Positions 10,565 to 22,061 of a stretch of 64,000 nucleotides of DNA are shown here, piece after piece. Made by a program: the position numbers and the translations under genes. The stretch is from NCBI RefSeq assembly GCF_051622035.1, contig NC_135357.1:34065191-34129190 (forward strand), in the 5' to 3' direction. Under the pieces are notes generated by a model. It had not been told where the DNA came from and ran no database searches. It worked only from the letters and a program-made list of their open reading frames with translations. The stretch's first letter is position 1, and each line of letters begins with the position of its first letter. The stretch comes from Arctopsyche grandis. Its lineage: Eukaryota > Arthropoda > Insecta > Trichoptera > Hydropsychidae.

Positions 10565-10626
10565 CGTCCATCCAGTTAACCTGTGGTTCAGTCTGTCTGG
10601 CGCTTGTCGATCGTTTGCACCAAACC

Positions 10627-11012
10627 CCATTTATACATATGGTAGGCGCGGCCCCAAGCTCGAGACGAAACAACTTCTCCCCATTCAAGACGCCCTCTCC
10701 CTATTCCCATGTAACTAAAAGCAAATGCAAACGAAGGTCTGCAAGTGAAAGCTTCCAGACTTTTTTATAAAATAGCCGAGCGTTTCATAACGATGACGAC
10801 GTCTTTCTGAAGTGCATACGCCCAAAAAAATACATATTGCAAGGAGTGCGCGGCGAGTGAGTGAGTGAGTGAGTGAGTGAGTGAGTGCGTGGTTGGCGCC
10901 CCTGACGTCTCGGCGTCCCAGCCGGCGCTTCGCTCGTCAGTGCGGTCGAGATCTTCGGCCGGCGTTGACGCGTACTAGTGGGGCTCCGTTTCGCACCGGA
11001 TCCGTCGAAACG
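10627..11012 (+). promoter_or_regulatory. Promoter and 5' leader region of the STAR/KH gene
   Basis: Base composition changes to GC-rich from about 10850. A short (GAGT)n repeat lies at 10855-10886 and an initiator-like TCAGT at 10937-10941, 72 bp before the start codon. No TATA box is evident. Exact transcription start is inferred only. Confidence 0.35.
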
Positions 11013-14000
11013 ATGGCGGACAAGTACGACAAGAACGGCTACGGCTCGGGAGACTTCAAGCGGGACCCGGCGGGCGGAGCGGCCGACGACGCGCTCGACG
11101 GGGACGCGGAGGAGGGGGGCGCGGGTGGGGGCGCGGGTGGGGGGGGCGCAGGCGGCGGCGCGGGGCGCGAGGGCGGAGCGGCGCTGGCGGAGCGCGCGGG
11201 CGACTACATGCGCGACCTCCTCCAGGAGAAGCTGACGCTCGACCACGCCAAGTTCCCCATCTGCGTGCGCCTCATCGACCAAGGTAACCACTCACACTCT
11301 CACACCTCCAATCTTCTTGCTCACCCAAACCCACACCTTCCTCGCGCACATAACCTCACACGCCGGCTCGCTCCCGGCCGCACGCCATTATAGCCCTTAT
11401 GCAGTACGCCGCAAGGTCTAATATGGCGTGCGCGCTCCGGCCACCTTTGTTCAACCGATTCTTCCTCTAGTAAACAATTGTCTCTCTCTTTCTCTCTCTG
11501 ATTGACGTTTCAATGCTTTACCTGTCATCGTATGTGAATGATTCTCCGGTCTGATTATAATCATGTCTAGCCCTTTGGCTGCTACGAGGTTTTTCAATGT
11601 CCAAGCGAAAAATGCTAACATTTGTAATTATTTTGAAAAAAAATAAATATAATATTTTTTTTACATACTTACTTCGCCGAACGCTCGTAATTTTTATAAT
11701 ACTTTATATACATTTTTAAGAAGCAGTTGTGGACTCGTGCTCTTTCTTTCTGTCTTGATTTTACATGCGTGCTTGCGAAAGAGATACCTACATATATACA
11801 CTAAATAAGTTTTGACGATTGTTTTCCGACGCTCTATTTTTTTCAACAATCTATTTTTAGATATCGATGTATTCTTACAACATGCGATATATTCGAAACA
11901 GGTAGCGGTCTTTCTCTCTTTCTTTCTTGGTTTTAATTGTGTACGTGTGAGCGAGACACACAAGGATGCGAAGTTTCTAATAATCAAATAATTTTTCAAC
12001 ATGTATCATAAACATTTTGTATGCATTTCAGTTGCATTTGATTGATTGCACGAATTCGTGACGTCTCGTGACCTATATAATTGAAAGCGGATTTCTAATG
12101 TTTTTTGCCTTTTATTTTAACTCTGCAAAATGATATCGGACAGTGAAAGTGATGAAAGCGAAATAATAGCTCCTCGCCGAGGAACTCGACAAATCAGCAG
12201 CTCTACTGATTCTGAAAATGAATTTATCGACAATAATCAATTCCCAAGTAATAACTCCTTATATGACATTGACAACGAACCCGAAATTTACTTTGATGAT
12301 GAACCCGAAATTGAAGAGCTTTTATTTAAAAAATTGATAAATATTTATAAAGCATGATTGAAAAATAAATATAAATACGTATATAAAAAAAATGTTTCGT
12401 GCCACTGATGCGCTGGCGACTCAAAGAAAGTATTGAAATACGACAATTAATGACGACAACAACGATCGTCGTAGCAATCTTCGCCTATTTCAAAACAACG
12501 ACTTATCGTTGTTGTAGCAGTCAAAGGGTTAAAAAGGACGATATACTATCGATGCCATTTTCAATTCATTCATACGCGTGTTTCGTATGAATGAATTGAA
12601 ATAACATTGTCTCATTCAGTACGAAACGTCAATTTATTTAACAAAAGCTATTTCTAATGTGCAACCCGAAAATAGTTCGTCACACGTACATAATTTGTAT
12701 GCCACTAATTTTTCATTTTCAGATTCATAGACTACTACATACTTGTTTATTTATGTTGTTAGGAAAATGACAAAAAATAATTAGTAGAAGATGAACCATT
12801 AAAAAAAAATTCACATATAGGTGAAAATAAAAGAAAAATTTAAACATTAAAAATAACAATAAAATAGTGGTAAGATAATGTTGCGTGGGGGTGGGTGGAG
12901 GATCCAAGTAAAAGGCCAAAATCGTTTCACAGCATTTATTGGTGATTAAGGAGATACACACACTGGCAGTGCTCCGTCCAGAATGTCTTAATATCGCCTA
13001 AGTACCGCCTTATAATAAATAGGTCGCTCAGGGCATGTACCCGGGGATATGTATTCCCACGACACTCAGTCCCACGCTATCGGTCACTTCTGAGAAGGGG
13101 CCAATTCGGTGGCCATTGTTTAGCCTACTTGCACTTAGTCTGGAGATAATCCTTGTAACCAGTTATTTATTTTTATTCTAAACAGACCATTGTGGCATAA
13201 CAGGAATTCCTAAAGCGCCACAATGGTCAAAAAATATAACACAAAATAACAATTAAACATAAATTAATACATACCGAAAATAATATACTCATCAATTATA
13301 CATAAAAAAAATACATTTGAACATAAACATAAATACATCCATACATAAACATAAAAAATAGCATTTAATAATAACAGATAGAGTAAAAATATCAAATAAA
13401 AAAATATAGCTAAGGAATGCCTTGCACCTACAGCCAGTTTCAATAAATATGTAAGAAACAACTACAAATACAAAACATCCCTGTAAGGCCCAAATGGAAG
13501 AGAGTTAATCCAAATTTCACTCATAAATCACAATCAATCATGAAAACAATGATGAGCGCAGACTACCAGATAAATGGGTTAGAGTAATTTCCGACAATTT
13601 ACGCTCACTAAGGTGGAAAATATCACATTCAGTCTCGGCAGCAACGATTTCATTGAGTCGAATAGCTCTTGGAATAGGAGCCATTCGAAAAAGGACTGTG
13701 CGGGCAGGAGGGACAGCCATCAAATGATGATGTCTACCACGCACATAGTGATTTGGGACATAAAGTCCCAACTGCTCCAGCAACAACGGGCTTGATGTAT
13801 TACCACGTAGAGCAGGAGAACGAAACGAATTAATGAGAAGTTTCTCCGAAGTTCAAGGGAATTATACCCAAGCATGCCCAAAAGGAAAGGAGTGGGGTAG
13901 AGATATGGGTAATGCCCATATTCTTTCCTATATAGGAAACAAAGAAATGCTTTTTGCACTTTCTCAATCATCAGAGAGTAATTTGCTTCATGCAGATTCC

Positions 14001-17000
14001 ACACAATCGCATTATACTCTAGTTATAACGGTCACGTAGTCTCTGGGATGCTACTCGGCCTAATCCGATTGCACTTACTCGGCGGTGTACGTAACAATGA
14101 TAACCCTCCCTCATCAAATTGGGGTGTATGCATGTGCCCATTTTCCGTAATAACTATGTGGTTTTCAAAGCTATACACCCTATATTTCTCGTATTCCTAG
14201 AATGAACTACAAGAAGTTTATTTTAATATATTTTGTATGATTTAGAAAAGGGTTACGTCGTAAAAATACAATTAAACATTTCTACGTTCCAAAGTATGAT
14301 TTAAAGACAGTAGCGATAAGTCATGTTTTTGACTGTTCGCTTGCATATTCTTGTTGATCGATGAATCTATGCGAGAGAAAGAGACGGCTATATTTTCGCA
14401 AGCTATTGTTTTCGTCGCTTTTGGCGCGTGGCTATTGAGTCATGCGGTCACCTGTTGGCCTTACCTATGTGCGTTTGCTAGTATTGATGGTTGTCGTTAT
14501 TTTTTAATACAAAAATAGTCAAAAACATTCTATAGGACTAAGACTTTTTTATGTTCATGTATAAAATGATCAATAAGCTATATATTGAACCGATTTGTAT
14601 TGAGAAAAACTGTATTTTGATTAAAAAAAATACTGGGTTCTTACTTGACCCCGGTTAGGAACACTCGTTCGATCTCGACGCTCCGTCTTAAAAGGATAAT
14701 TTTAATAATAACAAAAATAATAACCTAGATTATAGTTATAACAACAAAAAACTAATGATAATAATTAGATTCAAATTAAGCATATCTAATATACATATAA
14801 TTTCGAAAGAGACTTTGTATGTTTGTAAGTATTTTTAATTGGAAACATCGAAAACAAAACAAAGTTTCTATGACGACGATTCGATATTGTTTTTTTTTTT
14901 TCGATTCAAATAAATTAAATAAAAAAAAAAAATCGCCGTGTTTAAGCTGTTTATATTACAAATACTGAGCGAAGCCGGGTAAAACAACTAATGAGTAATA
15001 AATTAAGTAAGATAATTAGAAAAAAACACAAAAATAATAATATAATACAAAATTCACAATCCCAATGATCAATTATCAACAAACAAATTCCCGCAATCAC
15101 TCTAGTTTTATTAACGCGATATTTGTACCAACGATTCCATGGGCCTGAAAAACGCCAATAGGCGTTGTATTTTGAGTATGTACAAAGTAAACAAGAATAC
15201 TACCCACTGAGCCTTTCCAAGTAGCATTGAAAATAAATGCATTAAACATGGGTCGTTCAACATACAAAGTTCAGACTACAATACCTCACAGATTAATTAT
15301 AAATCTGTAAAAAAAAAAAAGTTTAAAAATCATTGCCTAAAATTTCACGGGAAGACTTCATTAAAATAATCCAAAGAACCAGCAGGAAAACTGAAAAACT
15401 TAATCAGACTACAGCCATAGTACCCTAAAGATATTCAAATTAAACGTTTGTTGTATTGAATCCTAATTAAACTTAACCCTTTGAATGCTAACCAACGCCA
15501 ATCGACGTTTTTCTAACGAGTCCAAGGGCCTGAAAAACGTCAATAGGCGTTGTATTTTGAGCATGTACAAAGTAAACAAGAATACTACCCACTAATCTTT
15601 TCCAGGTAGCATTGAAAAAAAATGCATTGAACATGGGTCGTGTAATCCGTGTCATTCATTTGTCAACGTTTATAAAGATTCGTTTACACAATAGCAGAAT
15701 TACCCGATGGAAATCGCTAACTGCCGAGTATTTTAGATTGTGGCTTGGCATTTAAATTGTGAGCAACAATGAAGAAGATGAAACTAGTTTTGGAAGAATA
15801 CATTCATTAGTATACTCTTTTTGATTATTTTATATTGTTGCAAGATATAGTAGAGTCTAAAAACACACCTTTATCCGCGGCGGTAGTGATCTAGGATTTG
15901 TTTGGATTAGCCACATTTTTTATACCTGCTTTCTATTGGAAATGTTGGCGAAATTTTCAGCGCGGCCGGCTTTCGACAGAAAAGACGTCAGCACTCAAAA
16001 GGTTTAACGGAAATGCTAAGTAAAATGAATTGGAAGCCAAACGTTACGCTTTGTAGTTTTGTATAAATAAATATTGCATACTTTGACTTCTTAGATGTTA
16101 TGTGTGGCTTACGCTGTTTTACCCACTATAAATACCGAGCGGCGAAAGTTCAAGAACCCGGTTTCTATTTAGAATAAAAATCTCGTTAAGTAATAGACGC
16201 TTTTGCATTATTTATTAGACGGCAGGAAATGCCGAACGGACCCCGGCCAAAAATAACTGCCACTGATCGAGCGCAAAAAGCACTCAAAGACGTCTGACGT
16301 TAAAAGCTCGTTCGACAACTTGGCAAATGCTCGTTAGGTTAATTTGGCAAAAGTGTCGTAAACGGAAGCGACTCACGTCTCCGATTGTGTTTCAGAAGTG
16401 TCTCGGGTGCAGACGCTGGGACGAGTGCCGACGCGGGACATGCGATACGTGGACATCTACCGAGAGAAGCCCATCAAAGTGTCGGTGAAGGTGCGAGTCC
16501 CCGTCCGAGAGCATCCCAAGGTATATTTGTATACAACTTTTATCATATATATATATATATTATATATCCTACTTCTGATTTTCACTTGGATTTCAATCGG
16601 ATTTCAGTTCAACTTTGTTGGAAAGCTCCTCGGCCCGAAGGGTATATCCATGAAAAGGTTGCAGGAAGAGACCATGTGCAAAATGGCCGTGTTGGGACGA
16701 GGCTCCATGAAGGATAGGTGTGTATTTAGCTTTTTTGTTTATTATTGTTGCGTAGGGGTGGGTGGAGAATCCAAGTAAAAGGCCAAAGTCGTGTCACAGC
16801 ATTTATTGGTGATTAAGGAGATGCTCCGTCCAGAATGTCTTGATATCGCCGTTAAGTACCGCCTTATAACGGATCGGTCGCTCCTGGGCATATTCGACGT
16901 CCGGTTACTTCCCTATTGTTTAGGCATGTACCCGGATATGTATTCCCGCGACACTCAGTCCCACGGTATCGGTCACTTCTGAGAAAGGGCCAATTCGGTG

Positions 17001-19950
17001 GCCATTGTTTAGTCTACGTGCACTTAGTCTGGAGATAATCCTTGAAACCAATTATAACTAGACTAACCAATCTTTACTAAGTTTGACCCACTGAATTCAT
17101 CTCAATATATATATATTTTTTTTTTTATCTAAACGTAGAAAGACTTTCGTTTAGTTTCCGTGAGCGTATACCAGAAGCGTTGGTGCAAGCGAGATGGCAA
17201 GTCCGCCATCTCGTAAAGATTGGTTAGTCTCTGCTCTGGTAACTCTAAAACGTGATGTTTTGTTGCTCAGTGTTATTATTTCATTCGGTCAGTACGAAAC
17301 GCACATGACGCCACCTTGCGGTTGTTTTTGTAAAGCTCAACAGGTTCAGCTTACAGCATATCAGAATATGCTTAAGTGTATCCGAATTGAACGACAGATT
17401 AACGGACGGCTGCTTTAAATGCAATTCTCATCTTCTCGAATGATGATGATTGCACATCAGATGATGGGTAACCTTTCGATGGGCACAGATGCAATTATTA
17501 AAATTGAGTTGGATCTTTCAGGCGAGTTTAATATAAGGCAAGGTTCGATAAGTTCATTATTAAACTCGCCAGAAAGATGCAACTCAATTTAATAATTGCA
17601 TCTGTGCACATCGAAAGGTTACTCGTCATCTGATGTGCAATCTATCATTCGAGTAAACGAGAATTACGTTTAAAGCTGCCGTTCTGTTAATCTGGCGATT
17701 TTAGAGCGGATGCACCAAACCCAACACACTGTCATGGCTGCCATTCGACTTTTGAAGAATTGTTTTGTAATAAATCAATTTTTTTTTCAGACAAAAAGAA
17801 GAAGAATTGCGACAAGCATTAGATCCAAAATATGCTCACTTATCTGACGACCTTCACGTGGAGATAAGCGCTTTGGGACCGCCTGCCGAAGCCCACGCTC
17901 GCATCGCCTTCGCCCTCGCCGAGGTAACTACACACCGTATTCTTCAAAATTTAACATCGAATTGTATAAGCAAGCCAACTCTTGTCCAATTCACGAATTA
18001 ACTCGTCGCACTGTTACATTTCGCGTTATGTTTTGCTTATTTCACACGTGATTGATTTGCGTAGGTGCGCAAGTATCTGATACCGGACAACAACGACCTG
18101 ATCAGCCAGGAGCAGATACGCGAGATGATGGACATGTGCGGGCCGCAGTCTTCGCCGCCGGTGGAGCCCACGGCGACCAGAGGACGCGGCCGCGGTATAT
18201 TCCGACCTCCCGTCTCACGGTTCGTCCCCTTGGCTATATGAACTCTCCACGTTTACCGTCAACACGTTTATGTTTACTTATTGTCATTATTGGTTTGATT
18301 GTTGCCTTATTGCATGTAGAGGTGGAGTGGTCCGCGGTGTGCCCCCGACTAGAAGTCCGCTTCCCACACCGCGTGTCATGCCTGCTAAGACAAAGATTAT
18401 GAGTATACTCGATCGTGCTCGTGCGGCCATGGAAGAGACATACGGGTAAAAAAAAAAAATATGAGATGTTCAACGATGTTATAATTTAATAGCCGTTGAA
18501 TGGACGATAGGGATGATTGAAGAACGACTATTTTTGGAAATTTAAATTTTTTTTGTAAGAAATAGTTGTGCTTTCGATCAGCAATGCGGTAATATATTTG
18601 AGATCGGTTCATTCATTAAATAAGGTTTGTAAAAATCTTTTTTCTTTTTATTATATATGTGTTTATGCGGGTGTGCAAGTTGTTTTCTAAGCATTGTATG
18701 TAAATGATGATGGATGGATATTTTTAATATATACATATCTCATATTTATATTCTACGCAAATTTACCCTTTCAGGTAGGGCAGGGCGCACACACACACCA
18801 ACTATGCATTTGTCCCGATAGATTTCATGCGTCTGTATTTTTATTACTAGCTTGGTGGTTGCATTAATGCTAACCGAGAGGTTGACCTCGATTGAAAACA
18901 ATTTGTTCAGAGTATTATCTGTAGTGCTGCTGGTCAGACTTGGATGTTTGTGACTGCAGGTCGATCGTTTCCTATCGGAGTTTGCCAATTTATCTGATTT
19001 CTTTGTTGGAAACGGTTCCTCGTAAAATTGGCAAAACCGTCTCCCACCCACCACTATTTGAACGCGATTTCGGAATTTATATATGTACAAGTTTAATACC
19101 ATAAATGTCACTTGGGGGGGGGGGGGGGGGTAACCTGATAACGGCACCTTGGAAAAATATAAAATTGGTTCCATCTCAGCTATGCTGCCTTTCCCAAGTA
19201 TAATAAATAAAGGGTACCATTTATCGGACCGGAAAAATAGCCCTATTAGGTGTTTATCACGACATTATGTGCGAATGTCCATCTCTAAAACATATCGCCC
19301 GGCAAATAAAAAGAGTGCCCCTCTCTAAAATAGCTTGCACGAAAGATTCGGTGTTCGCTCGGCAAATCAAACGTCAAATGGGTTTCCAGTCACAAAAATA
19401 AATACCGACCCTAACTTAAATGAATAGGGCCAACCCTAACTTTACTTAACCTAACCTAACCCTTAAAAAAATAAGTGTTGGCTGCTAAGATATTGCGATT
19501 AAATACTATGAAAATGTAACTGTTTATGATTTCGTCTTGACAACCCATTTGACGTTTGATTTGCCAGACGAACGCCGATTCTGTCGTGCGAGTTATTTTA
19601 GAGATGTTAATTTGACATTTGTCGTGTAATTTATTTTACAGCCGTAATTTGATTACATTCCTAGTTCATTATTGTAAATTGGACTCGAGCCATATACATT
19701 TAATGGTCATAAATTGGCATATAATAAACATATCAGAATCAGCTTACGCTTTGAGTCCAATTTACTGCATGTTTTCACTAAAGATTGAGCATGATCAAAC
19801 CAAGCCATCTTCTGTGATGTTAAAAACATACGATAAATCAAAGTCAAACTGCCAGTTGATGCCAACCCTAAGTTGAAATATATATGTAATAACTCAAACC
19901 AGCTGGAGACTACATCATCAGCAATCAGCTGTAGAATTTGTCGGGTTTTA

Positions 19951-20034
<84 letters not shown>

Positions 20035-20644
20035 ACTCATCCAATAAACCGTGTCAAACTCGAAGGGGTGAAGAAAGTGTTGCTGATCTCCAAAAATCGT
20101 CTACAACGTTCGATCATCCCTACCGTGTTCTATATGATACATTTGACAATAGCTTCGGTGCGATTACTATCCGTCGCTTCTGTCCGCAGGTACGAAGAGG
20201 ACTACAAGCCGGTGTCGGGCGTGCGCCGAGGAGTCGAAGAGGAGCCGTTCCACCACTCGCACTACTCCGTCGCCTACGAAGAGTCCCCGTCGTCGCTCCA
20301 CCACCACCACGACCCCTACTACGACGGACCCCCGTCCGGCTCCAGCACCGTCACCGACTCCTACCACTACGTACCCTCGTCTCGGCACCACGCACCTCCA
20401 GAACACGAATATGGTGGTGCGCACTCTATGCATGAACACCCGTGGCCGACCCGCGTGCGAATTTCGATTGTAACGTTCGGCCTTTGAATTTGCAGGCAGC
20501 ACCACGTCCTCGCATCATCATCACCGATCTTATAAGGGGATATCGGCGACTCGTAGCGATTCGCATTCGGGTATTCGCCGAGCTACGTCGGCGTCTAGAG
20601 AAGCTCGCTACCGCTCTAGTCCGTATCCTCGTCCCACTAAGTAG
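11013..20644 (+). CDS. STAR-family KH-domain RNA-binding protein (Sam68/KHDRBS-like), 8 exons
   Basis: Exons 11013-11283, 16396-16520, 16608-16717, 17791-17923, 18065-18219, 18320-18445, 20190-20413 (or 20416) and 20496-20644 join in frame with GT/AG introns to give 430 (or 431) residues. Order: acidic, Gly-rich N-terminus (1-64); QUA1 dimerisation region (YMRDLLQEKL at 65 on); extended KH domain with GPKG loop at 141-144; QUA2-like segment after 214; RGRGRG motif at 252-257; His/Tyr-rich C-terminus (about 308-385); Arg/Ser-rich end with YRSSPYPRPTK. STAR proteins bind UAAA-type RNA as dimers in the nucleus and control splicing; RG and Tyr-rich parts are usual methylation and phosphorylation regions in the Sam68 branch. 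Start chosen as the first Met of the GC-rich exon. Insect relatives include the qkr58E/Kep1 group; orthology not resolved. Confidence 0.92.
11571..12528 (+). mobile_element. piggyBac-type deletion derivative with N-terminal transposase remnant
   Basis: The ends CCCTTTGGCTGCTACGA (11571) and its inverted form TGTAGCAGTCAAAGGG (to 12528) form a terminal inverted repeat; TTAA follows on the right, and CTAG stands in its place on the left. Inside, 12130-12357 encodes a 75-residue acidic Ser/Glu/Asp-rich peptide (MISDSESDESE...) typical of the N-terminus of piggyBac transposases; the catalytic region is deleted. It sits in intron 1 of the STAR/KH gene. Confidence 0.72.
12879..13163. repeat. Dispersed repeat, copy 1 (TGTTGCGTGGGGGTGGGTGG)
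   Basis: About 285 bp shared with 16746-17056, both in introns of the same gene. Shared strings include CAGCATTTATTGGTGATTAA and CGGTGGCCATTGTTTAG. It begins TGTTGCG and may be a solo LTR, but the right edge is unclear. Confidence 0.7.
13505..14040 (-). pseudogene. LINE reverse transcriptase C-terminal remnant
   Basis: Minus-strand frames (13720-14004 and 13538-13786, linked by a frameshift) give a continuous LINE-like C-terminus: VQKAFLCFLYRKEYGHYP, then LLGMLGYNSLELRRNFSLIR, then LYVPNHYVRGRHHHL. This matches the region after the polymerase domain in jockey/RTE-type insect LINEs. The 5' part is missing. Located in intron 1 of the STAR/KH gene, antisense to it. Confidence 0.75.
14785..14992 (+). 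mobile_element. Helitron-like non-autonomous element
   Basis: Begins TCTAATATACATATAATTTC followed by GAAAGAGACTTTGTATG, and ends with ACTGAGCGAAGCCGGGTA then ACAACTAAT. Copies with the same two ends lie at 23015-23207 (minus) and 49036-49469, with an end fragment near 47160. TC start, a GC-rich 3' end and a terminal CTA(G/A)T recall insect Helitrons; there is no terminal inverted repeat. Confidence 0.6.
15130..15300. repeat. Partial copy of the adjacent TTAA MITE
   Basis: The segment GGGCCTGAAAAACGCCAATA and following sequence (to GCATTAAACATGGGTCGT) repeats 15525-15645 of the neighbouring element with few changes. Ends are missing. Confidence 0.75.
15477..16004. mobile_element. TTAA-flanked MITE (piggyBac-type), 528 bp
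   Basis: Flanked by TTAA at 15473-15476 and 16005-16008. Left end CCCTTTGAATGCTAACC; the right end read inverted is ACCTTTTGAGTGCTGAC, an imperfect terminal repeat. No coding capacity. It lies 390 bp before exon 2 of the STAR/KH gene. Confidence 0.75.
16746..17056. repeat. Dispersed repeat, copy 2
   Basis: Longer copy of the repeat at 12879-13163, starting TGTTGCGTAGGGGTGGGTGG, 29 bp after exon 3 of the STAR/KH gene. It carries about 40 bp around 16890-16925 missing from copy 1. Confidence 0.7.
17378..17735. mobile_element. Degenerate copy of the GGTGCAAACGATCGACAAGC inverted-repeat family
   Basis: Shares ACAGATTAACGGACGGCTGC, GATTGCACATCAGATGATGG and TAATTGAGTTGGATC-type segments with the 62688-63035 copy. 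The centre is a long inverted repeat (about 17462-17545 against 17560-17640). Outer arms are diverged. In intron 3 of the STAR/KH gene. Confidence 0.6.
18840..19062 (+). mobile_element. Degenerate SINE copy
   Basis: The body matches the SINE family (GGTCGATCGTTTCCTATCGG, AAACGGTTCCTCG), with an eroded tRNA head and no 3' tail. A poly(G) run of about 14-16 bases follows near 19115-19130. In intron 6 of the STAR/KH gene. Confidence 0.7.
19322..19605. mobile_element. MITE with about 62-bp terminal inverted repeats
   Basis: Left arm CTCTAAAATAGCTTGCACGA... and GCAAATCAAACGTCAAATGG; the right arm holds the inverted forms CCATTTGACGTTTGATTTGC and TCGTGCGAGTTATTTTAGAG. The loop (about 19410-19490) contains half of the TTAGG-rich palindromic repeat (AGGGCCAACCCTAACTTTAC). 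No TSD was confirmed. Confidence 0.65.
19957..20031. repeat. (TA)n tract in intron 6 of the STAR/KH gene
   Basis: About 75 bp of uninterrupted TA dinucleotides. Confidence 0.95.
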
Positions 20645-20807
20645 TAGTCAGGTATTGTTTTTTCACTGTTTATATATATATATATAGATGTATATGTTTT
20701 TTTATAGGGCAAACATCCTGGTGAACATTTAACAGTTGTGTTCTTGTTCGTTAGTATGATTGCTCATTTGCATACGTACATACATGGGTGCTACTTTAGT
20801 ATGTGGT

Positions 20808-21595
20808 CTACCTAACAACCTAATCTAAATGAATAGGGCCAACCCTTTTTTTTTCTGTGATAGGGGAAAACCTTGCATAGCCCCCCGACCCAAATCCCAA
20901 AGGGAGTGTGAGATTCTTGCTCTCTTTCAAATGCTGCCGGACCTGCATTTAGGCATTACCAGACAGCAACTGGCCTTGAGCAATGCGCTCGCACAGGAGA
21001 CAGCAGAGACCCATCTCAGGTCTCGGTGCTCTTATCGAGTCCTACGACTCGGAAGTGGGCCCCTGGCGTCTCCTTTCTCTTTCGGACTGCAACTTCTCCC
21101 CGATCACGGAGACAGCAAAGGCCTCCCAAGCCGACCAGCTCCCTCTGTCGCGGAGCATCGAACCCATCACCATCCCTGTCCACAGCGTTTCCTCCCCGAT
21201 CGCGGCTTTGAGGGTCTCTCTCGGGGCGTCCCACGCAGGACAGTGAAGCAATGTGTGCTCCGCGTCATCGTCAGCTGCCTCACAGTGGTGGCAACTTGGT
21301 GTTGCTTCTTTCCCTATCTTGTGCAGATGGGTTCCGAAGCAACCGTGTCCTGTCAACAACTGGGTGAGGTGGTAGTTTAGGTCGCCGTGTTTCCTTCCGC
21401 ACCATTGCTTCAGGTCACCGATGAGCCTTTGTGTCCACCTTCCCCCAGTAGCCGGGCCAACCCTAACTTAACCTAACCTAACCTGACCCTTAAATAAATA
21501 AGTGTTGGCTGTTAAATAAACACCTATTTATTTAAGGGTCAGGTTAAGTTAAGTTAGGGTTGGCCCTATTCATTTAAGATTAGGTTGTTAAGATC
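20808..21595. mobile_element. Palindromic MITE with TTAGG-like strings, split by a LINE
   Basis: The left arm AACAACCTAATCTAAATGAA...GGGCCAACCC and, beyond the insertion, TAACTTAACCTAACC...GACCCTTAAATAAATA pair with the right arm TATTTATTTAAGGGTCAGG...GTTGGCCCTATTCATTTAAG. Half copies occur at 19410-19490 and 52330-52435. The LINE at 20847-21453 interrupts the left arm. The TTAGG-like strings are part of this repeat and not telomeric DNA. Confidence 0.7.
20847..21453 (-). pseudogene. 5'-truncated R1/jockey-like LINE insertion with target duplication
   Basis: Minus-strand translation from about 21443 to 21045 gives WTQRLIGDLKQW, then LLTGHGCFGTHLHKIGKEA, a CHHC-type motif (SCHHCEAADDDAEHTLLHCP) and AWDAPRETLKAAIG. 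This is the C-terminal zinc-knuckle region of R1/jockey-group reverse transcriptases. On the plus strand the insert begins with a T run (20847-20855), which is the poly(A) tail of the minus-strand copy. The flanks GGGCCAACCCT (20836-20846 and 21454-21464) are an exact 11-bp target duplication. Only the last ~130 codons remain. Confidence 0.85.
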
Positions 21596-22061
21596 GGTAT
21601 TCTCTCCGCTGCTGACGATATTTTGATAGAAATGCTTCGACAACATTACGGGGCGGCAGGAAAAAACAAAAATTATAACAAACTGGTCATTGCTACGATA
21701 CAAATAAAAAAAAATAGTCGACTGCGATTCAAAGGTAGACCGCATACTAAAGTAGCATCCATACATGATACTTGACTTCAAGGCACGTGTGGTGATTTTT
21801 TTTTCTAGCGTGCTCTTTTTAATTTATCGATGATGTGTTTTATTTGCCAGATGTAAGCACGAGTGTAGGAATGATGTATCGGCGAGACCGACAACGGTGG
21901 AACGATCGAGTGAACACATTTTATTTTTTTGCTCGTCGATTTATATACATATGTTTATTATTTTTTACTTACTTATATACACACTGAAGAGTTGCGTTTG
22001 ATTTGTGATGCGGATCGATTTTGAATTTCTGACGTCAATGTATTATACGTACATATATATA

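Noticed and set aside
19430-19460. TTAGG-type strings as an interstitial telomere
   Set aside because: Only two or three imperfect units, and they are part of a dispersed palindromic element repeated at 21465-21545 and 52370.
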